DNA from: Hymenoscyphus infarciens
Taxonomy: Eukaryota; Ascomycota; Leotiomycetes; Helotiales; Helotiaceae
Reading direction: 5' to 3'
Length of the DNA stretch: 41,304 nucleotides
NCBI GenBank assembly: GCA_001414345.1
Contig: LLCB01000413.1
Coordinates: 1 to 41,304, forward strand
Within the stretch, counting starts at the first letter, position 1, and the number at the start of each line of letters is the position of its first letter. A program made the position numbers and the translations under genes. The notes beneath the pieces were generated by a model. It did no database searches. It was not told where the DNA came from and was given only the letters and a program-made list of their open reading frames with translations. Shown in pieces: positions 32,632-41,304 of the stretch.

Positions 32632-33686
32632 ATGAATAGATATCGAGGACCCACGGTCGGGGGCCCCTCGAAGGCCAGCGCAACTACGACATGCCAGAAG
32701 TGTTTGAAGAAAGATGAGTTTCTCCTCAGATATTCTTTGTTCCTAAAGCTAACTATTACAACGCCATTATTCCTATGAATGTAAAGCAGTCGCACAAGAA
32801 CGCCCTTATGTATCTCGCCCCTCTCGAACACAGCAGCTGCTAAACCCAAAACTTGTCCCCAAGTTGACGAACGATGCGCCACAAGATCTATTAAGGAAGT
32901 ATGTTAATACTGTCCACTTTCTGGTCACGATTTCTCGATTTATATACGTTGGGGAGCATTATTTGGGGAATGGCTGGGGGTTTGAAATTGCGCAAATAAC
33001 ACACATTTGCTAATATTTTTTTTAGGAAAGGGATTGCAGATGAACAACTAGCAAAGGCTGAGCTAGAGCGAGGACGAAAGCGAGAACGTCAAAGTGAAAC
33101 TCCCGAAATCACAGACACATCAAAAAGAAGATGGTCAGCTTCCATGTCTTCAGTATCCGTTTCTACTATATCTACAACGATGTCCCGATCCCCTTCCCCA
33201 AGACGATCATATGCGGAAACCGGAAAGCGTAGACCCAGATCTCCCAGTCCGTCACAGTCTCCCGCTCCCAAAAATGGTCCCAGTCACCAGGATCCACGAT
33301 ATACAAGTGTTTCTCAAACCCCTCCACCTCCAAGGGGACACGATCTCGAGAAGAAGCGAAGGAGAGACTCTGTTTCCTCGGTAGACTCATATACCTCATT
33401 AGATAAGAAGGAAACTATACGCCCATCAAGAGAGAGGGGAAGCAGCCGGAGTACGCGAAGGAGATTCCAACAAGTTAGTCCTCCTGTGAGGGGACGCAAT
33501 ACCGAAAGTAGAAGCCCGCGTAGAGGCAGGGGAAGGGTTGTGGACGACCGCGAACAAAATCGGGATAGTAGGAATGGTGGTCCGCCTCGCAACAATCACG
33601 GAAACGATGGGCCGCCACGAGAGCGAAGTTTGAGTCCATTTAGCAAGCGGTTGGCATTAACTCAGGCTATGAACATAGGTCGGTGA
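32632..33686 (+). CDS. CCHC zinc-knuckle protein with RS-rich tail; first intron AT-AC
   Basis: Three exons are inferred: 32632-32713, 32763-32898 and 33026-33686, giving 292 residues. A single zinc knuckle C-X2-C-X4-H-X4-C lies at residues 21-34 (C21, C24, H29, C34; TCQKCLKKGHYSYECK). It is followed by the conserved-looking AQERPYVSRPSRTQQLLNPK and LVPKLTNDAPQDLLRKKG. The tail is Ser/Arg/Pro-rich with SPSPRR repeats, suggesting nuclear RNA association. Intron 2 is ordinary (GTATGT...TTTAG, 127 nt). Intron 1 has no possible AG acceptor between the last in-frame stop (32750-32752) and the His codon. Only removal of 32714-32762, which begins ATGAGT and ends CTAACTATTACAAC, restores the knuckle, and it creates the usual Gly before His. 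I read it as an AT-AC intron. A decayed or misassembled exon is the alternative. Confidence 0.85.
32714..32762 (+). other. Putative AT-AC intron (49 nt)
   Basis: The 5' end ATGAGT differs from a standard GTGAGT donor only at +1. A perfect CTAAC branch point lies 9 nt from the 3' end, and the intron ends ACAAC. The branch-point style and short size match the other U2-type introns of this window, so a U2-type AT-AC intron is more likely than a U12 one. Confidence 0.65.
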
Positions 33687-33909
33687 ATTGCCATGATCAG
33701 TTGTTGTTTAGGATGGACAGCTGGCTTCGGAGAAGTGCTTGGTGTTGGTAGGCAGGATTTGAAAGAGCCTGTGCCCAAAAGTGTGTAGTTATAGATCGAT
33801 ACCCCATGTTTAGTACCCCTTTCAAGTCCAATACAGGATTTCCCAGGGAATGTCGGGCGCAATTTGATGTTTGCGAACCAGGAGCTGTACCGCACATATG
33901 ATCCAACCA

Positions 33910-34533
33910 CTATTGCATTTCTGAATCTTCCTTCTCACGTTGCTCCTCTTCCTCTTCCTCTCTTTCCCTTAGCTTAACGCCCTCCACCAAAGCAACACCC
34001 TCCATTCCCATCTCTTCGCCACCCTCGCTCGCGGTAATTGCGCCGTTTCCTGCTTTTGACTTCGCCGCCTTTTGTGCTCCTTCAATTCTTTCCCTAACCA
34101 TTCGCGCGATCGCATTCTCAGTCCGAACATTCAGCACCTCCAGTTTCTTCTCTAGATCCCTCTTCAAGTCCCAATTCGGTTTTTTAGGTTGTAGCTTGAA
34201 CAAATCGACGCCTTTGTCATCCTGTTCGTCCTCCTGGGCCTTTTTCCTAATTTCATCCTCGACCTCTTGTGCCTGTTGCTCCAAAGTTTTTTCCAGCGCA
34301 AGTGTTGGAGGGGCTTCGAATCCTAACTTAGGGCCTTTGGCTTCCGCATCGTAATTTCGGCCAGAGAGGTGTAGCTTTGCGACATCTGGTTCTGCAGGTG
34401 GTGATGGTGAGCGTGTTGACTCTGGGGCTACAATTTCGTCACCAGGCTGTTTGCGCTTCAACGATTTGAGCTTTGCTAACCGGGCTTTTCGCTCATCGGC
34501 TGCGGCACCTAATGTCGCGTGTGTGGATGACAT
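33910..34533 (-). CDS. CWF18: Pre-mRNA splicing factor Cwf18 (CCDC12 homologue)
   Basis: This intronless frame has 207 residues, an ATG at 34533 and a TGA-type stop at 33910-33912. The N-terminus ATLGAAADERKARLAKLKSL is the typical Cwf18 opening helix. The core motifs follow: AKLHLSGRNYDAEAKGPKLG, then VDLFKLQPKKPNWDLKRDLE and KKLEVLNVRTENAIARMVRE. This arrangement is diagnostic for the cwf18/CCDC12 family, which associates with the Prp19/Cdc5 (NineTeen) spliceosome module. The C-terminus is a Glu/Arg-rich low-complexity tail. It converges with the zinc-knuckle gene (224 bp between stops) and diverges from the PPR gene. Confidence 0.92.
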   Translation of the reverse strand: MSSTHATLGAAADERKARLAKLKSLKRKQPGDEIVAPESTRSPSPPAEPDVAKLHLSGRNYDAEAKGPKLGFEAPPTLALEKTLEQQAQEVEDEIRKKAQEDEQDDKGVDLFKLQPKKPNWDLKRDLEKKLEVLNVRTENAIARMVRERIEGAQKAAKSKAGNGAITASEGGEEMGMEGVALVEGVKLREREEEEEEQREKEDSEMQ

Positions 34534-34798
34534 GTTATTGTTGGCCGAAGTTCAACTGAGTCAATTCATCCGTACTGTATGAGGGCAGTTGGGCTGACGA
34601 TGGGGTTGTCGGATTGGACTTTGTTGTGGTTTAGATCAAATGGAGGTGCCTGAAAAAGCACGAGGCTTCAAGACTGTTTAGACCCGTCCACCCTCCTTCT
34701 CAGCCTCGTCGTTAAATTTTTTGTCGCAACAACAACTTATCTCCATCTCCACCATCGTACCTCGCTCGACTTCGTCAGACGAATGTGGCCACAGGCTG
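34534..34798. promoter_or_regulatory. Bidirectional promoter, CWF18 / PPR gene
   Basis: The two divergent start codons are 265 bp apart. The PPR side is CT-rich (CCACCCTCCTTCTCAGCC, CTCCATCTCCACCATC). No TATA box was recognised. Confidence 0.5.
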
Positions 34799-37465
34799 AT
34801 GCCTCTCCGATCTGCGATCCTACCGATCCTACCAAGACGGACCTCAGTCTTCGAACTCCCTATTCTTCCTTTCCTCGCGCCTCGAGTCTTCCAACCATGG
34901 CCCTTCAGGGGTCGGCACAATCATTCAACATCAGCAGCAGCAGCATCGACACCTCAAGCCGTTGAGCAGACCAATTCCTATGATCCCCATATAGCGGCAG
35001 AAGAACATGGCTCTACTGCCTCTGAGCAGGAGCCGGAGCCGAAAGTTCTTTATTTGGCTTTCCGGCCTGGTGGCTCAAGAACCAGGAGCAGATTACTTTC
35101 GAAAGGCAAGGCAGTCGGAATAGCCAAGAAATACGTTGTCGAAAACCCTCCTCGGGAGTGGCAGGGACAACCAAAACCTCCAAAACACCCCGATGGCCTA
35201 ACAATCCACCATCGTGGCCCAAGGCCACCGCCTCGCACAAAATTTCGCACCTTTTCAGATCTTCGAAATTACAAGGGGAGGAGGGACGGTCGAATCTCTT
35301 TTTTCCTGCGTTATTCGGCCCAGTTCAGAGTTGGACGGATTGGCAAATTCGTAGCGAATCGAGTTTCATATCGAATTTACCATCAAAATCCCCTTCGCAA
35401 AAGGGCAGAGTATCAACTACATGGAAGGCAGCTTCCCGACCCATTGCTTGAAGTACTTGGGATGAACTACGAGGGCAACTTCCTTCGGCAATTCAAATGG
35501 CTCAAACGCGACAAACACCCCATTACGCCAACTGTGTTCGACAAACAGCTGTTGCGTGGCTCCTCGGATTCTCTCAAAGAAGAATGGGAAAGACTTGGGA
35601 GCCGAGTGAAAGCACTTAGATGGCCAAGGCTCATGCTTCTGGCTTTGGGTTACTATCCCAGCAAGATCTTGAAGTTTATCAATGCCACCTATTGTGCCCC
35701 TTATCCTTCATCAGCTGCTGTTGCCGACAGTCTTGATTTTGTCATTATGCACTACTTGCGGGATTTACAGCCATCTCATGAGAACCACAGTGTCTATCTC
35801 TACAACACGATCATAAATTTGCTCCTCCGAGGACCTGCGAATTATACTCATTTATCTCAAAACGCGATATATTACTTAATACTGCGTCTACCCAGCGCGG
35901 AACTTGTAGCTGGCCTCTATAGGAATTTGGAGAAACTGAACAACCCCATTACATCATCGACCTTGGCCCAGTTTGCTTCTCGCTTGTCCCAAGCTGGCCA
36001 AGAATATGAGGAAATCGTGTTTGAGATGCTACAACGCTTGGGGGAACTCGAGACTGATTTCAACACCCCCATGATGGAAAGTCTTTGCACGTCCATTCTT
36101 TTGAATTCCAGCCCGGATGCGAGAATTGGGCATCCGGAAAAGTTTGAGTACATGCTCAAATGTGGGCTTATACCGAACATAATTACTTACAATGTTTTAC
36201 TCTTGAAGAACTTGAGGGCTGGGGATCGGAACGGAAGCTGGCGTATCTTCGAGATGATGGAGGAAAGCGGACCTGAGCCAGATGCTTACACATACTCGAC
36301 TCTTTTGAACGACGCAAAGAGGAGAAGGGACGCGCGTGCTATTGAAAGACTCATGGCATCTTACAATAAGAAAGGGATGCGCAGCTCGAATGTTGTAGTT
36401 GATGTCCTTCATGCTACGTTACTTTTTTCGGAAAGTGGGCTGCGACGCGACAATATTCCGAATCCCAATATTCGGCCCAGCTGGGGGAAGGTCCTTAAGG
36501 ACAGAACTGCATTTTGCGAAATGCTTCCCTACTATTGCACCCACTTCCATTTTCCGCCTTTGGCTGAACTCGTGCCAGGATTGGCCGAAAAGTATCCCGA
36601 GTATATGGAAAATCGCAATCAACAATCTGTTGATGAGGTGAATTTGCCCAGTTTGGTACATCCACCAGCACCAGCGCTTGTGGTTATGATTACAGCTCTA
36701 CTCAAAGGGTACGAAGATCCTGACACGCCCAAGTGGTTTTATGAAAACTGGAGGAACCTGGTACACGACCGTCATCCATTCATCCATCAACTCTCGACTG
36801 AAAATGATGGTCATTACTTGTCTGTCATCTACAATAGTGTTCTCAAGTCCCTAGGGCGCCATGCCATCAATGTTCCTTTGTGTTTAAAGATTCTCGGGGA
36901 AATGAGCAAACCTCTGCCGGACGATTGGACCCCAGAGACTTCGATCAAACTACCCAAACCAACAGTAGCAACATGGAACATTCTTGCAGAGCTCCTCATG
37001 CAACACAGACAGCCTCGAGCCGCTGAGAAGATCTTGAGCATGATGCGAGAACGCGGTATCATGCCTACAAACGTTACGTGGAGAACTCTTCTTAGGGGTT
37101 ATATCAAAATGCAAGATGTGGGTATGGTCGTCAATACTGCGGATCGACAAGAGCGCCATGGTTTCCCGATTGTTGCATCGACTTTGAGGGAGATGAAAGA
37201 TGTCGCGAATCGCAAAGCTTTGATTGAAGGGTTGAAAGTTGCCGAAATGGAAAGGCTGGAAGATCAATTGCGTGAGAGGGAGAAGGAGGCCAAGAAAACG
37301 AAGCCTGGAGAAACTAAAGTCGTGGAGGAGATTGTGCTAGAGCGGCTGCTTGTTGTTGAGGATATGCCGTTGCCTGGACCTCCGAAAAAGACTAGCCGTT
37401 TGGCTACTGTTGTCGAGCGTCTGAAGGGAAAAGATCCGGAGACGGAACGGAGCAGTGTTGTTTGA
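34799..37465 (+). CDS. Mitochondrial pentatricopeptide-repeat (PPR) protein
   Basis: This intronless gene encodes 888 residues from the ATG at 34799; the open frame extends 26 codons further upstream but only from a TTG. The N-terminus (MPLRSAILPILPRRTS followed by FLAPRVFQPWPFRGRH) is rich in Arg and Leu without acidic residues until well downstream, as in mitochondrial targeting peptides. PPR-type helical pairs are clear at about residues 457-526 (NIITYNVLLLKNLRAGDR, then PDAYTYSTLLNDAKRRRDAR) and 717-790 (KPTVATWNILAELLMQ, then PTNVTWRTLLRGYIKMQD). The C-terminus is Lys/Glu-rich. Members bind organellar RNA to control stability, processing or translation. The specific target cannot be read from the sequence. 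Confidence 0.9.
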   Translation: MPLRSAILPILPRRTSVFELPILPFLAPRVFQPWPFRGRHNHSTSAAAASTPQAVEQTNSYDPHIAAEEHGSTASEQEPEPKVLYLAFRPGGSRTRSRLLSKGKAVGIAKKYVVENPPREWQGQPKPPKHPDGLTIHHRGPRPPPRTKFRTFSDLRNYKGRRDGRISFFLRYSAQFRVGRIGKFVANRVSYRIYHQNPLRKRAEYQLHGRQLPDPLLEVLGMNYEGNFLRQFKWLKRDKHPITPTVFDKQLLRGSSDSLKEEWERLGSRVKALRWPRLMLLALGYYPSKILKFINATYCAPYPSSAAVADSLDFVIMHYLRDLQPSHENHSVYLYNTIINLLLRGPANYTHLSQNAIYYLILRLPSAELVAGLYRNLEKLNNPITSSTLAQFASRLSQAGQEYEEIVFEMLQRLGELETDFNTPMMESLCTSILLNSSPDARIGHPEKFEYMLKCGLIPNIITYNVLLLKNLRAGDRNGSWRIFEMMEESGPEPDAYTYSTLLNDAKRRRDARAIERLMASYNKKGMRSSNVVVDVLHATLLFSESGLRRDNIPNPNIRPSWGKVLKDRTAFCEMLPYYCTHFHFPPLAELVPGLAEKYPEYMENRNQQSVDEVNLPSLVHPPAPALVVMITALLKGYEDPDTPKWFYENWRNLVHDRHPFIHQLSTENDGHYLSVIYNSVLKSLGRHAINVPLCLKILGEMSKPLPDDWTPETSIKLPKPTVATWNILAELLMQHRQPRAAEKILSMMRERGIMPTNVTWRTLLRGYIKMQDVGMVVNTADRQERHGFPIVASTLREMKDVANRKALIEGLKVAEMERLEDQLREREKEAKKTKPGETKVVEEIVLERLLVVEDMPLPGPPKKTSRLATVVERLKGKDPETERSSVV

Positions 37466-38396
37466 GTTGTAAGATCTGTAAAATTATAGTGTATATGACG
37501 AAACTTCTTGTCTCTTTTTTGGTATGATAGATGTAGATAGCTAGATTTAATACCCACCTCGTCAACTTTCTCGGATGTCGATACTCTATGTAAGACCACC
37601 CTCAAGATGTTCCTCTCTTCATACACCCTTGCTTCATCCAAGTTTCCCAAAATTTACCTTGGTAAGCGAATATGGCATTGCACTCAGTAAATTTAGTTGA
37701 GTAAGAATTTTGTGAATCCAGGATAATCGAATTAAAAATAAACTAACTTAGTATCCTTGAACAGTGATTGGTGAAAATATTTCCCAAGGCCAGTACGAAC
37801 CTGAAGTGTTCATCCAATGCTCCAACTATACCCATATGGCCACTAGGCATTGTTTGAGCAAACTTTTCAGTCTAAAACAATGCAGTTCCACCGGAAAGAT
37901 CTTGAAGAATGAAGACTCAATCAACTGGAATTTTTGAAGTGATAAAATGAACGCTCAAAATCACTCGTAAATGAAAAGACAATCCGTACTCGGTAGACTT
38001 TGCCATAACCGATGAAATGGCAACCATAACGAAGAAGACTTCCATGCGAAGCCACGAAATACAATAAGAACCCAAAAAAGTAAACAAGCTTGTTCTCGAC
38101 AAACCTACCTAAATTGAAAAGAACGCCCAACATCCCCAACCTCCACAACCTCCTTATTTTTACCAATATGTGAGTCAAAGGGACATATAAGAGAGAGAGG
38201 TGCATCATAGAAAAGAGTAAAATGTTCTTCTCCAAGATATTCAAAAAGATTTTGAAAAGGCTCGTATTACTAACTAGGAAGGGTGGGGTCTTGGCCCCAC
38301 GATTAGCCTGGGATCCCCACCTTTGCCCCATCATAAAAAGTATACCCCATACTTTCAAATAAGACACAATTTCTACAACAAGAAGAACACACTACC
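37466..38396. other. Intergenic region, PPR gene 3' flank to tRNA-Lys
   Basis: AT-rich sequence with no credible gene. The 148-codon minus frame 38367-37921 opens with GTG, not ATG, and reads as hydrophobic filler from AT-rich DNA. Confidence 0.5.
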
Positions 38397-38485
38397 GCCC
38401 GGCTAGCTCAATCGGTAGAGCGTGTGACTCTTACAATCGTCAGTGGTTTATCACAAGGCTGCGGGTTCGACCCCCGCGTTGGGCT
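38397..38485 (+). tRNA. tRNA-Lys(CTT): tRNA-Lys (anticodon CTT) with a 16-nt intron
   Basis: A full cloverleaf can be drawn. The acceptor stem is GCCCGGC/GTTGGGC with two G-U pairs, the D stem GCTC/GAGC, the anticodon stem TGTGA/TCACA and the T stem GCGGG/CCCGC with loop TTCGACC. The anticodon loop reads C-T-CTT-A then a 16-nt intron (38434-38449), then A; the intron sits at the canonical position one base 3' of the anticodon. The A box TAGCTCAATCGG and B box GGTTCGACCCC are intact. The base after the acceptor stem (38485) is T. Confidence 0.95.
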
Positions 38486-38517
38486 CAATCCCCAATAATT
38501 GACGCGGTGTTCTTCTC

Positions 38518-38536
38518 TTTTTGGTTCTTTTTTTTT
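38518..38536 (+). terminator. RNA polymerase III terminator T-runs
   Basis: T5 (38518-38522) and T9 (38528-38536) lie 33-51 bp past the tRNA-Lys gene on the coding strand, the normal signal for Pol III termination. Confidence 0.7.
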
Positions 38537-39066
38537 GGTTTTGGTAATTGTGGACAATCTTTTGGTTGAAGGAATCGAGGGAAGCGGCCCCACACTTCCA
38601 TTTTTTGGGGCCTCGCTTAAAGAGGTAAAGAGCGACTAAGTGATCATATTTCTGTAAGTTGTTTGATCTGGCCCTTTCTATTGCGTTTTACATTAGAGAC
38701 CGCAAGAGTCCCAATGCAGTTATTACAACAGGATGGGCTGAGTAAAACAGGTTACTCGGGAAATTCTAGGACAATTAAGATGCTAAAGAATCGATTATTC
38801 TTACGGCAAAAATTAATCGGCAAAAACTTTTGCAATGACAGCGTCAGCGTAACTTCTCCTGAAGTATCTTCGTTCTTCTTCGCAGTTCGGAGAGCTGTAT
38901 AAATCAACCATTTTTAAGAGGGTATTCACTTTGAATAATATAATCATAGGTGGGTGTACACGAAATTGGAGTTTAGATGTTGGTAAGTATGATTTAGTAT
39001 TTGCAAAAAGGTGATTTATGTTTTCACTTTTTTAATTTAGGGGTAACATACCATTCCCCGCCCGAA
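38537..39066. other. Intergenic region, tRNA-Lys to RING-like gene
   Basis: No gene or repeat was recognised. The right end holds the 3' flank of the minus-strand RING-like gene. Confidence 0.45.
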
Positions 39067-40158
39067 TTATTCTTCTTCTCTCTCAGTCTTAGCATCAGCA
39101 GCCAACCGGAAGAGCTCCTGGCCCAACTTAAACATCTCCTCCGGTGTGGTTTCAGCGGAAGGTGGTGGGGACGGTATCTCATCCTGCATAAGTTCATGTG
39201 CCTTGTGTTGGAGTTCCTCCAATGAAGGTTTTGGCTGTGCTGGAGTATGTTCTCGTGAGAAGAAACTTAGGAATCCACCACCGCGAGGAGAATTTTCAGA
39301 GGTACTAGTAGAACCTGGCGAAGTTCCGAAACCCATGGGTTTACTTAGACTAGATACACTAGGGTTATCCACGATCACTCTTGCTCGCTGAACCATGTAA
39401 GCGATTCCTGCGTGCCGTGCTGGAGGGGGTGGTTGAAGCGAATCTACGGCTTCTCTTACGGATGGTACTGATGATTGAGAAGAAGTGGGGCTGAGTTGAC
39501 TAGAACTATCTGCACTTTCGGCCGGGGAGTCTTCTCTGGTGAAGTTGTCAGTTTGAGGTTCGCGCGAAATGGCAGTGTTCTCATTAACTTTGGTACTAGA
39601 CCACAGCTTCGAACTCTCGATCGTCGACTCTGGTTCTCTACGAGGCATTGGACGGATGTCACTTGCTGGTAGAGCAGGCGACAGTGAACGCACCATTGGA
39701 AGGCAATTTGGAGGATTCCACAATGGTGAAGGGTTGGTTTGAGCTTCATCCGACTTCGTCCCCAAAAACTGGTTAACTCTGTCAATCGTCTGGTTGAATG
39801 CATCTTCGGCAGCTTGGAGGCTACTGGACTTGCTTCTCGGAACCTGAGAAGTTGTTGCTGGGGGAGGAGATGCTGTTTTGGGAAGGAACCCATCGTCCAA
39901 AGTGTCCTCATATTTGCAGTCACGACTACAAATTGGACGGGTCGTACCATGCGAGCTTAGATATCCCACCAAGCATTGAATGCCAAGTACATGGCCACAA
40001 GAAGGTAACCTGACTATAACATCATCTCCCGAATGGTTCGTGCAAAGTAAACAATCTTCTAGTTTAGGATCTGCGCGTCCTAAGAGTTTGAGAATTGAGA
40101 CAAGAACTGTGGCAATTCGTTCCTGCTCCTCCATCGAGATTTCGGGACGTTGGGACAT
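39067..40158 (-). CDS. RING-like zinc-binding protein with disordered tail
   Basis: This intronless frame of 363 residues has an ATG at 40158. Near the N-terminus it has a Cys/His cluster C36-x2-C39-x14-C54-G-H56-x5-C62-x14-C77-x3-C81 (EDCLLCTNHSGDD then RLPSCGHVLGIQC). The order resembles a RING finger with the typical PSCGH knuckle. The spacing of the later ligands is irregular and one expected Cys is not obvious, so it may be an atypical RING or another zinc fold. The remainder is Ser/Pro-rich and probably disordered. An Ala/Glu-rich C-terminal helix region (SLEELQHKAHELMQDE, then EEMFKLGQELFRLAADAK) might be a docking segment. A ubiquitin-ligase role is possible but not shown. Confidence 0.8.
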   Translation of the reverse strand: MSQRPEISMEEQERIATVLVSILKLLGRADPKLEDCLLCTNHSGDDVIVRLPSCGHVLGIQCLVGYLSSHGTTRPICSRDCKYEDTLDDGFLPKTASPPPATTSQVPRSKSSSLQAAEDAFNQTIDRVNQFLGTKSDEAQTNPSPLWNPPNCLPMVRSLSPALPASDIRPMPRREPESTIESSKLWSSTKVNENTAISREPQTDNFTREDSPAESADSSSQLSPTSSQSSVPSVREAVDSLQPPPPARHAGIAYMVQRARVIVDNPSVSSLSKPMGFGTSPGSTSTSENSPRGGGFLSFFSREHTPAQPKPSLEELQHKAHELMQDEIPSPPPSAETTPEEMFKLGQELFRLAADAKTEREEE

Positions 40159-40985
40159 GATATTTTGCGAAATGAATAATAAGGAGATAGGGTACTGCAG
40201 AAGAATGAGGAGGTTGCGAGTGAAATTCGGGGTTGCGTGTTCTTTTTTCTAAATGACCAATTGTTACTGTTCATTGGTGGTCCGTCTCTTACAAGTACAA
40301 AGAAAAAACAACAGCATTCACATATTGCGTTTCATAGACTTCTTTTCTTTGATAGTCTTAACGAAGCCATTATTGAAGCTTCCCAAAACAACGTTCACGC
40401 GTTTGATGAGGCTTGAACTCTTTAATTTGAATTTTGAGGGCTGGTATGTTTGCTAAGGAGTCAGAGTTTTTGCCTTGATATTCCAGTTTCATTTTATTAC
40501 CATTATAGGCGGCTATGGAGGTAAGTGAGCTAAGCGAGGAGTGTATACTTGCCTTTTTCTGTCAAGAAGTATATTAGAACTGTCCAATGTTCCCATTTGT
40601 GGCCATCGTTGCTTTGCCTTATTATGAGAATAATGTATTCCCAAACCAAGCCGATTTTGTCCAAGGAACAAAGACCTCGTCTACTGTACATAACACGGAG
40701 ACTTGGTCAATGCTCTGCGTACACCTGTCTCACTTCCATTGATACGGGTAGTTTTGGGAAAGTTTCATTAAATATCCCAGCGGACTTAGGAGAAGTAAGA
40801 ATTCAACATTCCCCTTCTTCTGGACCCCCTCAATCAAAATTTGATTAACCTAGACTGCTTTTCATACTCCAGATTGAGGGGAGAGGGCGTAAGTTGAACA
40901 AGGACCGGAGCCTAGGTGGTTTAATCGAAACGACTTCTTGAATACATATTCGAGGACGTTTATTTAAATAAGACCTAGTACAGCA
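40159..40985. other. Gene-free region before the right AT-rich block
   Basis: The 99-codon + frame at 40549-40848 begins with TTG and has no domain. I see nothing else that can be supported. Confidence 0.5.
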
Positions 40986-41235
40986 TCTTGAATGTACTAA
41001 AAAGTTGGATTGACTAAATCGTAAATAGGAAATTGTAAATCGTAAAATGTTACTTTCTATAAGTATAAAAGAGAATAATTTCTAATTTAATTTCCTCCTC
41101 TCTATATTTAGATTAGATAGTCTTAACTATAGTAACTAGCTAATTAGAGAATAGAGAGAGAAAATAAAATATATATTATATATATAGTAGTAATATTACC
41201 CCCTTATCTTATTATTTCTAGATAAATAAGAAAGA

Positions 41236-41304
<69 letters not shown>
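40986..41304. repeat. Start of a second AT-rich (RIP-like) block ending in (AG)n
   Basis: From about 40,990 the sequence becomes AT-rich with many TA steps, like the left block. A TAAATCGTAAA-type direct repeat lies near 41,015-41,045. An (AG)29 microsatellite fills 41241-41298, and the window ends in G7. The simple-sequence run at the very end may reflect an assembly limit. Confidence 0.6.

Noticed and set aside
32718..32748. GT-AG intron (GTTTCT...AAAG) for the zinc-knuckle gene
   Set aside because: The acceptor at 32747-32748 runs directly into the in-frame TAA at 32750, and the later AG sites delete the His and last Cys and give the wrong frame.
37921..38367. 148-codon minus frame beside tRNA-Lys
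   Set aside because: It begins at GTG, lies in AT-rich sequence, and is composed of Phe/Leu/Ile typical of random AT-rich translation.
40549..40848. 99-codon + frame near the right end
   Set aside because: It opens with TTG, and no domain or splice context supports it.
1..41304. CRISPR array, operons or bacterial-type regulatory elements
   Set aside because: The spliceosomal introns, the intron-containing tRNA and the gene families show a fungal nuclear genome. The repeats seen do not have regular spacer structure.

Overview
This is a fungal nuclear window, almost certainly a filamentous ascomycete (Pezizomycotina). The genes carry short introns of about 45-160 nt with GTAAGT-like donors and CTAAC-like branch points. 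The gene content is typical of the group, and both ends of the window are very AT-rich in the way produced by repeat-induced point mutation (RIP). Gene structure and sequence flavour suggest Leotiomycetes/Helotiales, but that placement is inference and cannot be settled from the window alone.

Layout. Bases 1 to about 4,785 are a RIP-type decayed repeat. It still holds one unbroken reading frame of roughly 1,430 codons, interrupted only by TAA/TAG. It is followed by degenerate short repeats (4.86-5.06 kb) and a weakly structured transition zone to 7.4 kb. A gene-rich core then runs from 7.4 to 18.1 kb: a DUF3984-like protein (-), Elongator subunit 1 ELP1/IKI3 (+, 5 exons), mitochondrial ribosomal protein uL24m (-, 2 exons) and the GTPase RHO1 (+, 5 exons). 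A gene-poor 5.5 kb stretch (18.1-23.66 kb) is partly G/T-skewed and holds a G-quadruplex-type TTGGG run and a 19-G tract. Next come two neighbouring intronless orphan genes for low-complexity RS/Q/P-rich proteins (23.66-27.2 kb) whose C-termini share a short motif.

A second dense cluster spans 27.9-40.2 kb: AP-3 mu subunit (-), a small DMAC1-like (DUF4536) membrane protein (+), a six-TM membrane protein (-), a CCHC zinc-knuckle protein (+), splicing factor Cwf18 (-), a mitochondrial PPR protein (+), an intron-containing tRNA-Lys(CTT) (+) and a RING-like protein (-). The last ~300 bases become AT-rich again and end in a long (AG)n run.

The core genes are housekeeping functions (tRNA wobble modification, mitochondrial translation and RNA handling, cell-wall GTPase signalling, AP-3 vesicle traffic, splicing) and do not form a pathway cluster. 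Two divergent pairs, APM3/DMAC1-like and CWF18/PPR, have start codons only 166 and 265 bp apart and probably share promoters. The two most notable observations are an apparent AT-AC intron that splits the CCHC motif of the zinc-knuckle gene, and the indel-free ~1,430-codon frame inside the RIP block.
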